A stretch of DNA of 64,000 bases from Amia ocellicauda (GCF_036373705.1 NC_089852.1:37754207-37818206), one strand, 5' to 3'; shown: positions 1 to 13,202, counted from the stretch's first letter. Notes: generated from the letters alone by a model not told the origin. Made by a program: numbers and translations.

Positions 1-1085
1 CATCTTCTCCGTCTTTTACATTCACTAAGGACTCACAATCAATCAGGTTGCTCTGCCATCGTCAAATCAATCCAGCTCACGACAGCTCTTCCCAGTGGGA
101 GCTTTTCCAAATTAGTCTTCCCACTTTTACCTTTCTTTACTCTCCAAAGGTAGCAAAGTCAATAAAGATGGGATTTCCAGCCGGGCTGTGGTGCCTCAGA
201 GTCCAGTGTTGGTGATTAAAGAGGTCGTTGCCTCCACACACTGCATTGCAGATGCCTTCGCAATCCCTGCTTCGTATTTCATTAGATTCCCTCAGTAATA
301 ATAATGAAACAATCAGTACCACGAATGAAGAAGTAGCAGAACAACCAAACTGATCAATCAGGCAATGTGTACAGGGAATATATGCTGCAAGAAAAAGTGT
401 TTAATTTTACATTGCTAAAATTCTGTACTTAAGTTTAGTAATGTGCAAGTGTAAGTGTAACTTCGTACTTGTATCTGCTAGTACCCATCAGTCCTGGGTG
501 ACTCATCAGCACACAATGAACTCCCCAGGCAAAACAATACACACTATGGTCTGGAAGTTACAAATTTAGTATTATAAATGCACCGAAAAATACACTGAAT
601 AAACAGAATTACCCATAAAAACTTAAAGAGAAACCATCTTGCCATCTTGATTATTCTCTTATTTTTCAGCACTGGCAGCCACTGTTTAGGAAGAAGCGCT
701 TTCTAAGAGAGACAATAGTATGTTTCTGATTGTTTTTCACAGCGCCAATCCCACCATTCTGCATAGCAAACTGCTGTTAAATGCACGGTTTCTCCTTGCA
801 GATGTGAAGAAATTGTGTGTATCTATAGATTTACCACTAATAGAGTAATCTACTGAATAATGGGCAAATATTGACTTTCGTCTCCAAATGTCTTCCATTT
901 GCTTTCTCCACAAGCAAATGCTTATGATGCAAGTTGGTATGAATAAAATAATAACATCCCAATGCAGATTGCTTTAAGGTCTTGCTCCCAATATATATAT
1001 ATATATAGTAATAGTATAGTATAGTAGAGTAGTAGAGTAGAGTATAGTATAGTATAGTATAATAGAGACAGTAGCACATATACTG

Positions 1086-1129
<44 letters not shown>

Positions 1130-2967
1130 CAGTATATGTGCTACTGTCTCTATTAAGTCTCCTGTTAATTCCCTCGTGTTTTCCTTCAGCCATGCTTTCT
1201 ATAATTGATCTTGGAAACTATGGATGACAATCTGTTCTTAATGTGAAATATGCAAAATGCAATTTATTCTGCTGCAGAAGAAAGAAACTGATAAATGTTT
1301 AATCAAACACTGCCCTCCAGTCAAACTAAGATTCATTGCTTTCTACTGAACAGTTCAGCAAATTCCTTGTGTACTGTGGCAAATGGTTTCTATTTTGTCT
1401 TTCTAGCATTCAGAATAATATCGCCATTATTTTATCTACAGCACTATCAATTTGTGAAGCGAAGTCTTAATGCCTCAGACCTCAGTCGGTGAGAGAATAA
1501 GCTTGTCAGAATTAAATTTAAATAGTGCCAACAATCCTTACAGGTTTTGAGAACTTATTTTGAAGAAATATTAATTAAACACTATCTAAAATGCTTAATT
1601 TTAGTGGGAGATGTTGAGGTCCTTCTCAGTAAAATGCAAATGCAGTAATTAAACACCCAGATCTTACAGTAAATTAAAGGCGAATTAGTGCTATACCATT
1701 TGGAGCAATTCAGAGATTTTAGGGTTAAGTTAAAGTGGGTTTATTTCAGCTGTCATCCCAGAAAAGCAGACACAGTCCATTTCACACACACACACACAGG
1801 TTGAGTTCTGGATGAGTAAAATGTTTTTTGTCTGCACTGAAAGTCAGTCAGCTTCAGTCTTCTTACAGTGAGTGCTGTCAACAGTTCATACCTACAGTTC
1901 AAATCTGAAGCAGGAACAAAACATTCTTTGGAGTTGGTAAGAAAATAGATATGTATATACTCTCTTCACAAATGATTCTTTCTTCAAATCTCTTTGAATT
2001 GTCTTCCTTAATTACAGTGTATAAGAAGTGTTTTCATATTGATTTTCACTGATATCCTTACTAAGCTCTTTGTTAATGGACATTTTCTTTGCTCTGGTTC
2101 AGGTGGAGACAGTAGCTGCAAACAAACTATCCGTTTCTTTCATTGCATTTCTCCTGGGTCAGTGTTCACAAGGTAGACCTCAAATGCAGCCTCTGGATCA
2201 GTGAACCACTGGACTGCGATACAGCTGACTGGGACCCATAATTTATTCATGTGAAATCTCCCGTCGTCTGTCCAGCCAAGTAAGACTGCTGAATGATTTG
2301 TGTCTGAGAGCGGTTTCAGGGTCCGGTGACTTAGAAGTTGCTCGAAACAGGCACGAATTATAATTAACCTGCCCTGCCAACCTTCCCTTATTAAAAGTGA
2401 GATGGGAAAAGCAATGGTTAAAACAACACAGTGAGCAAGCATCAACGTCTGATACGCCTGATGCCTGATATGCATGTGTTTTGGGTGATTTATTCTGCAT
2501 TGAGAGCACAGCACCCAATGTACTATAATGATTTAGGTATAAATAAGTACATCAGAGACCATTTAAATGACTAGGCTAGTCCCATGCATAGGATTTTCTG
2601 CAAGGATGAATAATGCAATCAATAATAAATTAGTACCGAGTCATAATTAAATGCTTTGGTGTCACAGGTTCAACAGCAATTTGTAAAGGGCCGAGAACAC
2701 TTCGTAGTGTGAAGATTCTGTGGATTGGATCATAAACAACCGAATATACCTTAAGAAACTCAATACCTGCTTAAAGAGTTGCTAAATAACTGAACAGCTT
2801 GCAAAAGATCAATATAACCAGGGCAAGAAACACAGCCTCCAGACTCCACTAGAATTTTGAGAATAGTTGGATTAATCTGACCTATCCAAAAATAAGTTTT
2901 TCTCCAACCACACAATCAACACACACACACACAAACACAGGTGTCAAATTTAAAACAAAAGAGGAAC
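1..2967. other. Probable alkbh8 intron, left edge of window
   Basis: No further alkbh8 exon was recognised left of the sixth coding exon, so this is read as intron (inference). It holds a TA-rich tract with a perfect 96-bp palindrome at 1060-1155, a short CA run near 1786, and two minus-strand ORFs that resemble no protein I know. These end at 137 (61 codons) and 2140 (124 codons); the second has a plausible amino-acid composition over its last 65 residues. Nothing else is supported. Confidence 0.5.
1060..1155. repeat. Perfect 96-bp palindrome with TA-repeat centre
   Basis: The left arm begins TAATAGAGACAGTAGCACAT and is mirrored exactly by the right arm ending in its reverse complement. Both arms run into a central alternating TA tract. 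Checked pair by pair around the centre at 1107/1108, I found no mismatch. It is preceded by a TATAG/TAGAG-type tandem tract (about 992-1060). It could extrude as a cruciform. Confidence 0.9.
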
Positions 2968-5900
2968 CTTAGATCCCAGACTGAGGGAGACGATTGTATC
3001 CTCAAAGGGAGAGTGGGTGTCGACGTGGGGCGGGATACCTGTCCAGAAGGAAAGACAAACACATGAGGATTGTGTTAATATTAATCGACATGTGCACATC
3101 TTTGTTGTGCGAAATGGTCACAGATTATTCTGTGAAACTCCATGTCCTATAGCTGTATTGTACTGCTGGAGGTTGCTAGCATAATAAGATTTACATCCCA
3201 GCTTGACTGCAGTATTTTTCTATTGTTTTATTCAGATTGCTCAAATAATTATGAGGAGATATGAACATAAGAAAGTTTACAAGCGAGAGGAGGTCATTCG
3301 ACACACCATGCTTGTTTGGTGTCCATTAATAACTAAGTGATCCAAGGCTCCAAGGCGGCAGTGAGGACTAGTGGTTAGGGCTCTGGATTCTGCAGTGGAG
3401 GGTTGTGGGTTCAATCCCCAGGTAGGGGGGCACTGCTGTTGTACCCTTGAGCAAGGTATCTTACCTAGATTGTTCCAGTAAATGCCCAGCTGTATAAATG
3501 GGTACAAATGTAAAAATAATGTGATATGTTGTAACAATTGTAAGTCACCCTGGATAAGGGTCTCTGCTAAGAAATTGGGTAATAATAAAAGGATCCTATC
3601 CAGTCTATTTTTAAATGTTCAAAATTTTCAGCTTCATCCACATCGCTGGGGAGTTTGTTCCAGATTGTGACGACTCTCTGTGTGATGAAGTGTCTCCTGT
3701 TTTCTGTCTTGAATGCCTCGAAGCCCAATTTCCATTTGTGTCCCCGGGTGCGTGTGTCCCTGCTGATCTGGAAAAGCTCCTCTGGTTTGATGTGGTCGAC
3801 GCCTTTCATGATTTTGAAGACTTGGATCAAGTCCCCACATAGTCTCCTCTGTTCCAGGGTGAAAAGGTTCAGCTCCTCAGTCTCTCAGTAGGACATTCCC
3901 TTCAGACCTGGAATAAGTCTGGTTGCTCTCCTCTGAACTGCCTCTAGAGCAGCGATATCTTTCTTGAAGTGTGGAGCCCAGAACTGCACACAGTATCCAG
4001 ATGAGCTCTAACTAGTGCATTGTACAGTCTGAACATCACTGCCCTTGTTCTCAATTCTACACTTTTGACAATATACCCTAACATCCTGTTTGCCTTTTTT
4101 ATATACCCCACATTGTTTGAATAACCTGTGCTGCTGTATCTGCTGAGCCACCTATTTTAGTATCATCTGTAAATTTGACAAGTTTGCTAACTATCCCAGA
4201 GTCCAGATCATTAATATAGATTAGAAAAAGCAAAGGCCCTAGTACTGATCCCTGTGGAACTCCACTAACAACCTCACTCCAGTTAGAAGCAACTCCTCTA
4301 ATCGACACCCTCTGTTTGGGGGAGAAAAGGGTGAAAGGAGGACACAGGCAGGCAGTAAGGAAAAGCCAGGATAAAGGTCTTAAACTGACTGAATGCTTTA
4401 TTTTTAAACTGTGCTGCAGATGTCTTTTTCAGGCTGTCCTTCTTTGTTAAAAGAATCCATTAAAGAGACTAACTGTAGACAGGAGACAAGATACAGGTAG
4501 AGCTTGGCCAGTTAGGAACCACTTATAAAGCATTAAAATGCCTTGAAAACAGCACATTTAAGACTATTTGAGCTTCTCAGTCAGCTGTCAGTGTTGCCCT
4601 CAATCTGCACTGAAATCTTCCTCTTCCCCCTCTCAGAATCATGAACACTGACACTCCCAGTAGATCTGACTATTGTTTCAATACGGCAACTCTACACAAT
4701 CTGCAATGCAAACAGCAATATTGTCTTCTAGTTCTGTGGCAATTTCAACGAGATAATGCACAGTTTAAAGTAATCTACCCTGTAACAACAAACATCACAT
4801 TATAAAAAGATACCAGGATTAGTATTTATCCTGCTTTTGGAGATATCCAGTTTAAATTTAAACTGCGATGGTTAGGAGGTGTTTATTGAAACAGAGCTTA
4901 AGGAATAAAAAACATTTATATATATTTACATATATTTTTTAGGTAGAGGATCTTTGCTGCCCCCTGCTGATAAAATAATGTAACCGCAACCTTGAAGCAA
5001 ATAAAAGTGGCATTTCTCACCTTGTCCAGGTTGATATTGATTGATTGTGAGCTGATCGGGTTTGACTTTAATGAGATTCTCTTTCAGGCATCTCTCCAGC
5101 ACTCCATCACAGACCTGAGGGATGCCTGACGATTATAAAGCAGAGTTATGACTTCAGTATCAATAATAGCATTGTTCTTAAACGTGATTATTTTCAAATC
5201 AGATTTGGTAACGATGGATTTCAAAAAGTGAAATAATTCCGATCTCTTACCTTCAGATAAAGGTTTTTCTTTGTCCACATTGTTATTGTCATACCGAAAC
5301 TCGTACCCATAGTGCTTCACTTTCCTGTGCTTTAGAGCCTTCTGCACTGAAATAAATGGGCATAAAAAGCTATAACTCAGCAACTACAACACAGTCACAG
5401 ACACACACACATTTCCCTGACTCTTACACCTTGAATATTTACAGCTAAACCACGATACATATACTACACCCAATTATCCGAAAAGAAGGCAGGACAGCAA
5501 TCTGTTTGTGTGTATTACTTGCAGCCTATAAACATTTCAGAATATTGTTTTGTTAAATGGCGTTAAATCACTTCTGCAGTAACACATGTGAAAGCTGTTC
5601 AACGTGCGGGAGAAAAGAACAGCGTCTGAATGTGCTCACTGCCGTCTCCGTCGCTCTGGGAACTCCAATCGATGGCCTCCAGGAGTCTGAGCTCATCATC
5701 GGGCGACACAAACTCCTCCAAGATGGTCAGACCAGGAGGCAGCTCCTGCGGGGTCTGGACCTCACTGCCCACTGCAACGACACACAGCAGGGCAGTGTGA
5801 AGACGAATCCACACTAATCCACACTAATCCAAACAAATATGAACTGGCCCAGGCTGCCTTTTGCTTGCATAGCAGTTCATATTTGCGTGGATAAACTATG

Positions 5901-6936
5901 TATAGAAATCAGGTAGTTGTCCTTATGTCCTCACTTGGACACAACTTGATGTTTATCCTCTTAAAAGTGTGACAGCTCACCTCTCTCCACAAAGTTCAAA
6001 TACAAGGTGACCACCTGCTCCTCTGTGTGGATCTGGCTCCCACTGAGCGCCACGAGCGCCAGCCGGGCCTCCTCCGTGGACTGGAAAGTCACAAACGCGT
6101 AGGGTTTGTCGGGAGGCGTGAGCAGAGCCTCCGGGGACCCACACTGCCGGAGCGCCTCCAGGAGCTGCTCCCTCCTCACCCCGTTGCCCAGGCCTCCGTT
6201 CGCCACCACCAAGCTCTGGAAAAGGGAAAACGTGGCCTGTTTCCAACACAAGCTTGATCTGCCCCCCGATATCCTGCCATAGCCATGAGATGCTGCAGAC
6301 TGGCCTAGTGTCTCCCTGCCTATGGCTTCTCCTGTTCGCAGGTATGTGTCAGCCAATAAAAACTCCCTTGCCTAATGATACACACTGGCAACATGCGTAT
6401 TATGCTGTAAATACCCACTGGAGCACCATGGTAGTCTTGTGTTCATGTGTTAATGTCACTGGGGGAAAAGAGAGACAACACAACACATTTTGGAAACAAA
6501 GTTGCCGTTTATAATAATAAAAAGCATACTGATATGTGCTGAATGGATCACTGATCTCTTGCAAGGCCTATTATATTATTATTAGTCTGCACGTAAATAC
6601 TGTTCTCTTTCATGATGACGATTATTATTACTGTGGTATACTGTGGTAAAGAAATGAATGAATTTGACACTCAAGTAAATGGAAACATAAACATAATACA
6701 CATGTGCGTTATTTTTAATGAAATGCAACTTGTTTCATTAAGTCCAGTCGACTTAATTGTGTTTCATACGGAGACCTGTATTGCAAGAGGCGTGTTACCT
6801 TTGTTGGCATCGACACCGTATGAATGCCTTCGTGCTTTAGTAACGTGTGACTCGCTTTAATTTGTTTTTTTAAACGTTTCTTCTCCTCTTTACTCATTTT
6901 CTGTACGTTCACGTTTTCTTCCCGGCGGGCGTCCAT
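2968..6936 (-). CDS. alkbh8: ALKBH8, tRNA wobble-uridine methyltransferase/hydroxylase (first six coding exons, 3' part outside window)
   Basis: Coding exons on the minus strand: 6799-6936, 5981-6215, 5640-5771, 5251-5346, 5021-5125 and 2968-3038. All have AG/GT borders and consistent phase, giving 259 codons. Residues 1-46 hold the basic N-terminal helix ([16 protein letters not shown]). Residues 47 to about 124 form the RRM, with [13 protein letters not shown] and KPYAFVTF as RNP-like strands. The AlkB-type 2-oxoglutarate/Fe(II) dioxygenase domain follows, ending at [15 protein letters not shown], whose H240-x-D242 pair is the metal-binding HxD motif. The rest of the dioxygenase domain and the methyltransferase domain must lie left of base 1. 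The family makes mcm5U and its hydroxylated forms at the tRNA wobble position. The ATG at 6936 is the first in the open frame and matches the family start. The donor after the sixth exon (AAG/GTTCCT) is weak. A LINE with a SINE inside occupies the last intron shown. Confidence 0.93.
3263..4320 (-). mobile_element. CR1/L2-type LINE, 3' part with reverse transcriptase remnants
   Basis: The minus strand encodes two broken pieces of a non-LTR reverse transcriptase. One, at 4099-4308, contains [19 protein letters not shown] and then FTDDTKIGG, where the usual F/YADD catalytic box reads FTDD. The other, at 3567-3830, contains the C-terminal block [19 protein letters not shown] and WNKLPSDV. The 3' end, at the low coordinate, begins GAACATAAGAAAGTTTACAA and recurs at 42.4 and 62.05 kb. 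A SINE interrupts it at about 3352-3590. It is decayed and inactive, within an alkbh8 intron. Confidence 0.85.
3352..3590 (+). mobile_element. tRNA-derived SINE inserted in the LINE
   Basis: The head is tRNA-like with a pol III B-box-like GGGTTCAATCC near 3407-3417. A middle part follows (CCTTGAGCAAGGTA type), then the tail CACCCTGGATAAGGGTCTCT GCTAAG and a short AATAATAAAA end. Comparison with the uninterrupted LINE copy at 42.4 kb shows the insertion lies between the segments matching GTGATCCAAG and ATCCTATCCAG. A short AAGG repeat on both sides may be the target duplication. Confidence 0.75.
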
Positions 6937-7060
6937 GGTGCCACCTATAACTGAGCACTGACTGAAACGGGCCGACGAGCAATTGGTTCCGAGCGCAGGA
7001 GCAGCCGTGTAGGCGGCCGGGGGAAGGTTTGATTTGAATGCATTTTATTATTCTGCTCAT
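6937..7060 (-). promoter_or_regulatory. Putative alkbh8 promoter / 5' UTR
   Basis: The stretch just upstream of the alkbh8 ATG is GC- and CpG-richer than its surroundings (GGCCGACGAGC, GGCGGCCGGGGG) and contains a CCAAT box on the minus strand (GAACCAATTG near 6981-6990). No TATA box was seen. The assignment comes from position and composition only. Confidence 0.45.
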
Positions 7061-7129
7061 TAATAATATATCTCTCATCCGTCAAAGTAAGCAATATTTA
7101 GGACGAATAGCAGTGTGTGTATCCATTTA

Positions 7130-7320
7130 GGAATAGAAGAGAAGAAGTAATAGATTGAACCTGAGGAATAGAGGAATGGAAGGCATGAGAAAGACCTAGG
7201 AGTCTATGTGGACTCATCACTCTCCCCATCCAAACAATGTGGGGAAGCAATAAAAAAGGCAAACAAAATGCTAGGGTGCGTGTAGTTATTAATGGACACC
7301 AAACGAGCATGAATGTAAAC
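7130..7320 (+). mobile_element. LINE fragment (CR1/L2 type)
   Basis: The plus strand encodes DLGVYVDSSLSPSKQCGEAI followed by KKANKMLG. This is the typical block near the C terminus of CR1/L2 reverse transcriptases. The fragment then joins the family 3' end (TTATTAATGGACACCAAACG) shared with the copies at 3.3, 42.4 and 62.1 kb. An internal deletion joins the two. Confidence 0.7.
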
Positions 7321-9723
7321 TTTCATGTTTCTTATTTAAAACTACAGAAATATTGTTCTGATATTTATAGGGCTGACCCCCCAAAACTGTTTTTTAAATG
7401 CTGTATTTGTCATGACAGTTACCCGTCTCCCCCCTGCCTTTAGTATTAAACTGACATTATTTTCAATATTAGCCTATCCCTCCCTTTGATCGTTCTTCTA
7501 AAGTCAAGGACAGACACTCTCTTGTTAGCCAAACAGGATACCATAGAGGTCCCTCAAGAGCAGCAGCCACCTGTTCCACTGCCCTGTGCTCTTTCTGTAC
7601 CAGCTTTTATATGATGATTTTCACATTCTGGATTTCCTCCCAGAAAATTCCTTGGTGTCACATTCATTCTGACCAACCTATCACTGCCTGATTATCACTC
7701 TCTCAGCTTGCTTTTCCGGGGTGGGGGCATTCCTCCCCATTGCTTTCTTTATTGCTCTACGGCCTATTCTCCCAACACGGCTGAATTGCTGCAAACAACA
7801 AATGCAGAATTATAGACATTTCTCTCCTGTTCTACTAATGGCTGGATTTACACCATTATTATAGAACCTGGGATCTGAATATCTGCCTTAATTCAGTCTT
7901 TGCAAAGTTAGGTGTTCAACATTTAACATGTTCTGTGCACGAGGGAGAAAATAGTTTGATACTATGTGTCCCCTTAACTCCTAACTACATCTACAACGTA
8001 ACATTCCTGCTGTGATAGCACCAAAAATAAAAAAGCAGAGTGTGTTTTTCTATTTCATGTATGTTATCAGTGAAGACCTAAGAAGGGCACTGTGCTAATG
8101 AGTGCCAATGTGAAAACTGAACACAGCTTAAGTGTCAGACCCCTACATCAATCAACATGCATTGGGAGATTTTAGACTATGGAGGTATGCTTTAAGCTGC
8201 ATATCTCAAGGGAATCAATTAATGCCCATCAATCATCTGCATTTTTCACTAACCCCTGTCTACAATTGTCTGCCGGTTGTCCGAGGAGTGTTTTTTCTTA
8301 TGTTATTGTGTTGCTCAGTTCACTTCTAGATCAGGATCAAGCAACACGCTGCGTCTAATCACGAACTCTCAATCCCATCTGTCCCCCGGCGTCAACTGTG
8401 CTGGGAGGCACATTGTTGGCTGGGCCCCCTCGGTCTGGAAACCTGTCACAACCGCCACGAAAAGCATGGCAAACACACGACCAAGCTTGTGGAAACATGT
8501 CTGGCTTAATTAGAAGGCTTCTTCCTTGACAGTTATGCTTTCACATTTAATATAAGACTTTTATTAGCAATACAAAAGCTTCAGTTTACATTTGACATGC
8601 AGTTGTTTCTGTGTTTTATTACACATGTAAAGCAGTGAGTCACGCGGATCACTGGACAAGGAATGAGAGCCATGTCCTGTCTAGCCAGTAGTGTCATCTT
8701 AAACCAACAGTTTTTCTTCTCAGTTGACAATCCTATTCCCACCAGTGCTTTAAATATAGGCATACATAAGGAATAGCTGTAGTTTTCCATGGTCTTGATC
8801 GTCCTATTAGAGATTTTATACATCTGAAATGATTCACTGAAGAAGTCCTTTAAAGCTGGGTTATTTTAGTCTTCTAGCCAAAGAGGAACCTTCATATTTT
8901 AATCACTCATAGTGGAATGCTGTTGAGAAATATGATTGCCTATTCCTTATTACATATATAAACCTTTACAATCAGCCCCCAGAATAAATAAAAAGTGTTT
9001 TAACCTGTCATCCATATGGCAGTAATTTGATCCCAGCAGGCAGAAGATCACTAGTAACACACACATCCTTTACATGTCTTATTGTAGTAAAAATGCAAGT
9101 CCACTTTAATTATGTTTTGAGCATCAATTTTAACTATATGTGGCACAATACAAAATTATTAAGGTATAACTTGAGCTGTAGCTACCATCACAATGAGGAA
9201 TCCTATTCTATCCTATCCTATAAGTAAGTAGGCAACCAACTGTCTGAAAACTACAAGACCCTGACTGGGTTAAATTAATTGTTTAACCAATGTCTGTAAC
9301 TGCATGTCATAAGGAAGGTAGTTTTCTGTAACCAGTTACATGTTGCTTTAGATATTAGATCAAAATTGAAATCCTAATGGAATCTGCATTTTTTTTAAAA
9401 TACATCGTAGTGGCACTATTATAAGATATCACATTACCATCTCAGCTGGTTAGTTTCTGATTAAAACAAGTGAAGGAAGACATTCAGACATTAATTAGAC
9501 ATGCCATAAAGCACCTATGGAATAATCCAGCAACATCTATTTTAAGTAGGGACACAGCTTTAATACTGTGCACAGCTGTTAAAAGTGGCAAATGGCCTGG
9601 AAAGACTCAGTTTGCAAGTTAAGTGATGCATCCAGGTCATGTTACAGAACTTCTAGAAACCACCCTAATCTCCCAACTTGGTACTGAAAGCATTTATGCT
9701 GCTAATTTAAACAAAATCATAAA

Positions 9724-9793
<70 letters not shown>

Positions 9794-12700
9794 TTTCAAC
9801 AGTAGTGTATACCATCAGCCACAGCTTAGTTTTTGCATGCAGGGTGACTCCATCAACTTTTAATTAGGACCATTTAGGAAGAACTGAATTTAATATTTCT
9901 AGATACATTTCACATTCCTAGAGTTTTAAAGCTGACTCTGTTTCTCTGTTACTCTTTGGACCTGGCAAAGGCTGACACAACAGTATAGACTCTTTCTCTC
10001 ATTTCAAATATAGCTATCTTATCTAAGGCTCTGCATTTTGTTTTAGTCTTGCATCTTGTTGTTTAACATAACTTGCTGTGATAGCATCATTGACCAAGAG
10101 GTTATTCATTCATAAAGTTTATGTAGTAAGTAATTTAAATGTCTCTTGTTAATTAGTTACAATTTGCGTAGTAAGCTTGTTTGCAACCAATCAAGAAGGA
10201 GAGAACTGTCTTCTCTGTCTTGTACACAACCCATAAAATACCAAATGTAACTTTGAATTGTTGAGACTGTCTGAGGGAACTTCTCCTGTCAGGCTCCCCT
10301 GCAGCTGCCAGAACACAGAATTAACCTTCTACCACACACCGAGTCTTGTGCTATTTTCTGAAACTCTTCATGTTTATACTGAGATTTCACCTGTGCTTAG
10401 TTACTCTTCAATATTTGTTTTATGCCTGGATTGAGCAACAAGCATTACTGACTCAATGGGTCATTTCCATCATCATCATAAGATAATAACTGCACATATT
10501 CCTCTCTGAATACTTGCATCCTTCTATTTGATGATGTATTGAATGTACCATACAAATCGTAGACTTCAACAGAAATGTAGCATGAATATTTTGCAATTTA
10601 ATACAAAGGAAAATTCCAGACACAAAAAATTGCCTGCATTTCTGTGAGTCTCAGAACTGTTTGTCATTGTTTCGCAATCCACAAAACAACACAAACACAC
10701 CTTAAAACACATCTGATTTAAATTACCCTCAATATATTATCATGAAGCTGCCTCATTCTGCTACCCTTCACATTTAGACATATTAGAGCTAGCTGTGACT
10801 ATAGTTACAATCTTGAAGAGTGAAACAAGTGAAGCAATTCAGAAAGCATGTTGTGTTTTTCTCACACCTGAAAAAAGTGCACCCTGTTAGTGCTGGCAGT
10901 GTCACAAATGTTACAACACACATGCAGAACAGTTCAGCAAAACCTTTTTACCCCAAAGATGTGCAAAGGAATGATATGACTGTACTGTTTACAGTAAGAT
11001 AAATGTGAGCAAATTAGGCTTCTACTGTATCAGGCTTCAGGCCACAGGGGCTGTTTATCCCCGTATAAAATTTATGACAGGGAATGCATCTTTATATTTA
11101 GAACAGTGTAGTTATGTGAGGCATGAAGTAGCGACTGCTGTAGCATTTCAGGAAAAGGTTACACTGTTTATCCCTTCAAGGATTGTTAGGAAAGGCTATA
11201 GTGAAGAAAATAACATTCTTGTGTGTGAATGTGTGAGAATAGAGCATAATTTAAAGACAGCGTACACATACAGATGGTTTTGAACCAGTATTGGATGCCT
11301 GGGTTTGTTTTGCTTCAAACGTGTCAACTTGTGCTCCAAGATAAAAAGATTGTACAGCAGAATGTTCCACAACCACACATAGGCATTGTTGTAGCTGTAC
11401 TAAGGCTTAGTTACAAAGGCTTTCACTTCACAATATCCCTACCCAGCGTGTTCATCCCAGTTCGTAAACACTCCAATGGGGACTGATAAAGCTGCTATGT
11501 AGCACAGACAATCTCCTGAAGCAGTGTACAGATTCCAGGAACATCTCTGGTGCCTGCACTCTTTGCATTAACTGAGAGGGGCTGTATTCAAGTCTAACTG
11601 TGATCGGCCCCTAACAGAACAGAAGAACCTGAAAATGAATTCTCTAATATCCAACATACCCATAATGATGCGACAAAACAGGATATGCTAGTCTCACATG
11701 TTAATCAAACATAAAGCAGAGGTTTTAGTCAGCATCAACATGCATGCTTCCTGCTGAAGCAGAAGGTCTTTGTTTCCCATCCAACTAAGATGATTAAGGA
11801 AGGAAATGTCATTTTTCAAAGCTTCATAATGTGTTACTGGTTTAATCTCCTCGCTCTTCTTAACAACAGCCTCTAGTCTTCACCAGGGCATCATTCTCCC
11901 AGACAGAGGATCTGGTAGGACCTGGAAGTGGTTCATCCCATTCTAGTCCTCTATAAGCAGTGCTTGTGCATTTAGTTTGCTGCCGGATCAAGCCGTGTAA
12001 AATGGAATCGGTCTCCATGTCTCCCTGCACTGTGCTCCTCAGATGCTCTCCTGATTTACAGCACTAGCCCTGATTCCATGTGCCAACCCGAGCCGTTCCC
12101 TCAAGAAATCCTTCTGCCAGGCTTTCCAGGCTTTGTTGCCTTCACTCAAGTCTCTAAAAGCACAACACTGAGCACATCATCTTCAGAGAGGGACTCCCAG
12201 CTTGCAATGCAGCGAGAGCGTCAAGCAGAGCAGGCGTTATCACAATGTGACAAAAGACCAGTCTCCTGTGCTGATGAGGTCAGGTCACCCTACCCCCGTG
12301 CTTGCATCACTTGGCACGAGAGGACAGAAATCGAGGTATGTTGCAGCAGTTCTTGGCATATTTATTGTGTAAATGTTGAATTGTATTTCCTGTGGTGGAA
12401 ATGCAGTATGTTTTCATGAAATCCTTATATGTTAATTATCAGAAAGCAACAAACCCAACACGAGAGAACAAACATGAAGCATTTCACAGATTAGCTCTGA
12501 AACTTCAAGAGCATGGTCGTCCAACGGTATAGTTAAAATTCATTATATATCAAAATCATAATACCTACACACTTACATATGCTCCAAAACATATTTTATT
12601 TCAGCACATATATGTATTATTATTTTTATTTATTGGCCTTTTTTACCAATTTTTTACCCATTTTCAAGTTAAATTAATTCCATATCATGTGTCAGTGATA

Positions 12701-13082
12701 TCAAAATAGTTTATTTATAGCTGATGTACTGTAGACCTGCTCAAAAAATGAAACTGTCTTTTCTTAAAAGGTCTGCATAAATATGACATCAGAAAAATAT
12801 CCATCTTCCCCTGGCAACTATGACAGACAGTTTAGGCCTTAGCTACAAATGCATTGCGCTAAACTTATTCACAACATCAAATCAAATAGCTGCACACCAG
12901 TCTGCAAAAACAAAATAAATAAGTACAACTCAATATCCTGAACATGGTTTGTTTTTTAAATACCCTACAGAAATCCCTAGCTTGCTTTGTTGTTCACAAA
13001 GTAGACTTTAAATACTTATTCTGTGACATCACTGCTTTTGTTGCCAAATTGTATGCTGATCCCCTCCCTCTCCCTACTTTAG
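7321..13082. other. Intergenic alkbh8-sln, no gene recognised
   Basis: Both strands hold only short open frames without recognisable domains. A pure (TA)n run lies at 9728-9789. An open stretch ending in a good donor (GAG/GTATGT at 12335/12336) could be a non-coding 5' exon of sln, but no second line of evidence supports it. Otherwise AT-rich sequence. Confidence 0.5.
9728..9789. repeat. (TA)n microsatellite
   Basis: About 31 uninterrupted TA units; no other structure. Confidence 0.95.
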
Positions 13083-13202
13083 AGGAGACTCAGTCACTCC
13101 CAGCCCAGATGGACCTGGACGATAAGAAACCTGCCTGCAGGACTGTGACCCTCAGAGGTACCTCAGAGTACTAACTATACATCTGTCCACGTTTCCAGCC
13201 AG
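13083..13202 (+). other. Possible non-coding 5' exon of sln
   Basis: It is bordered by a strong pyrimidine tract and acceptor (CCTCTCCCTACTTTAG) and a consensus donor (CAG/GTAAGG). It has no long frame, and a TTAAATA box lies about 75 bp upstream near 13006. Mammalian SLN has a non-coding first exon, so the position fits. Transcript data would be needed to confirm it. Confidence 0.35.

Noticed and set aside
837-1193. 118-codon ORF rich in Tyr, Ile and Leu
   Set aside because: It is a translation of the TA/TATAG repeat and palindrome, not a protein gene.
3352-3440. Possible tRNA gene
   Set aside because: The tRNA-like head is followed by a SINE body and tail, and the cloverleaf is degraded.
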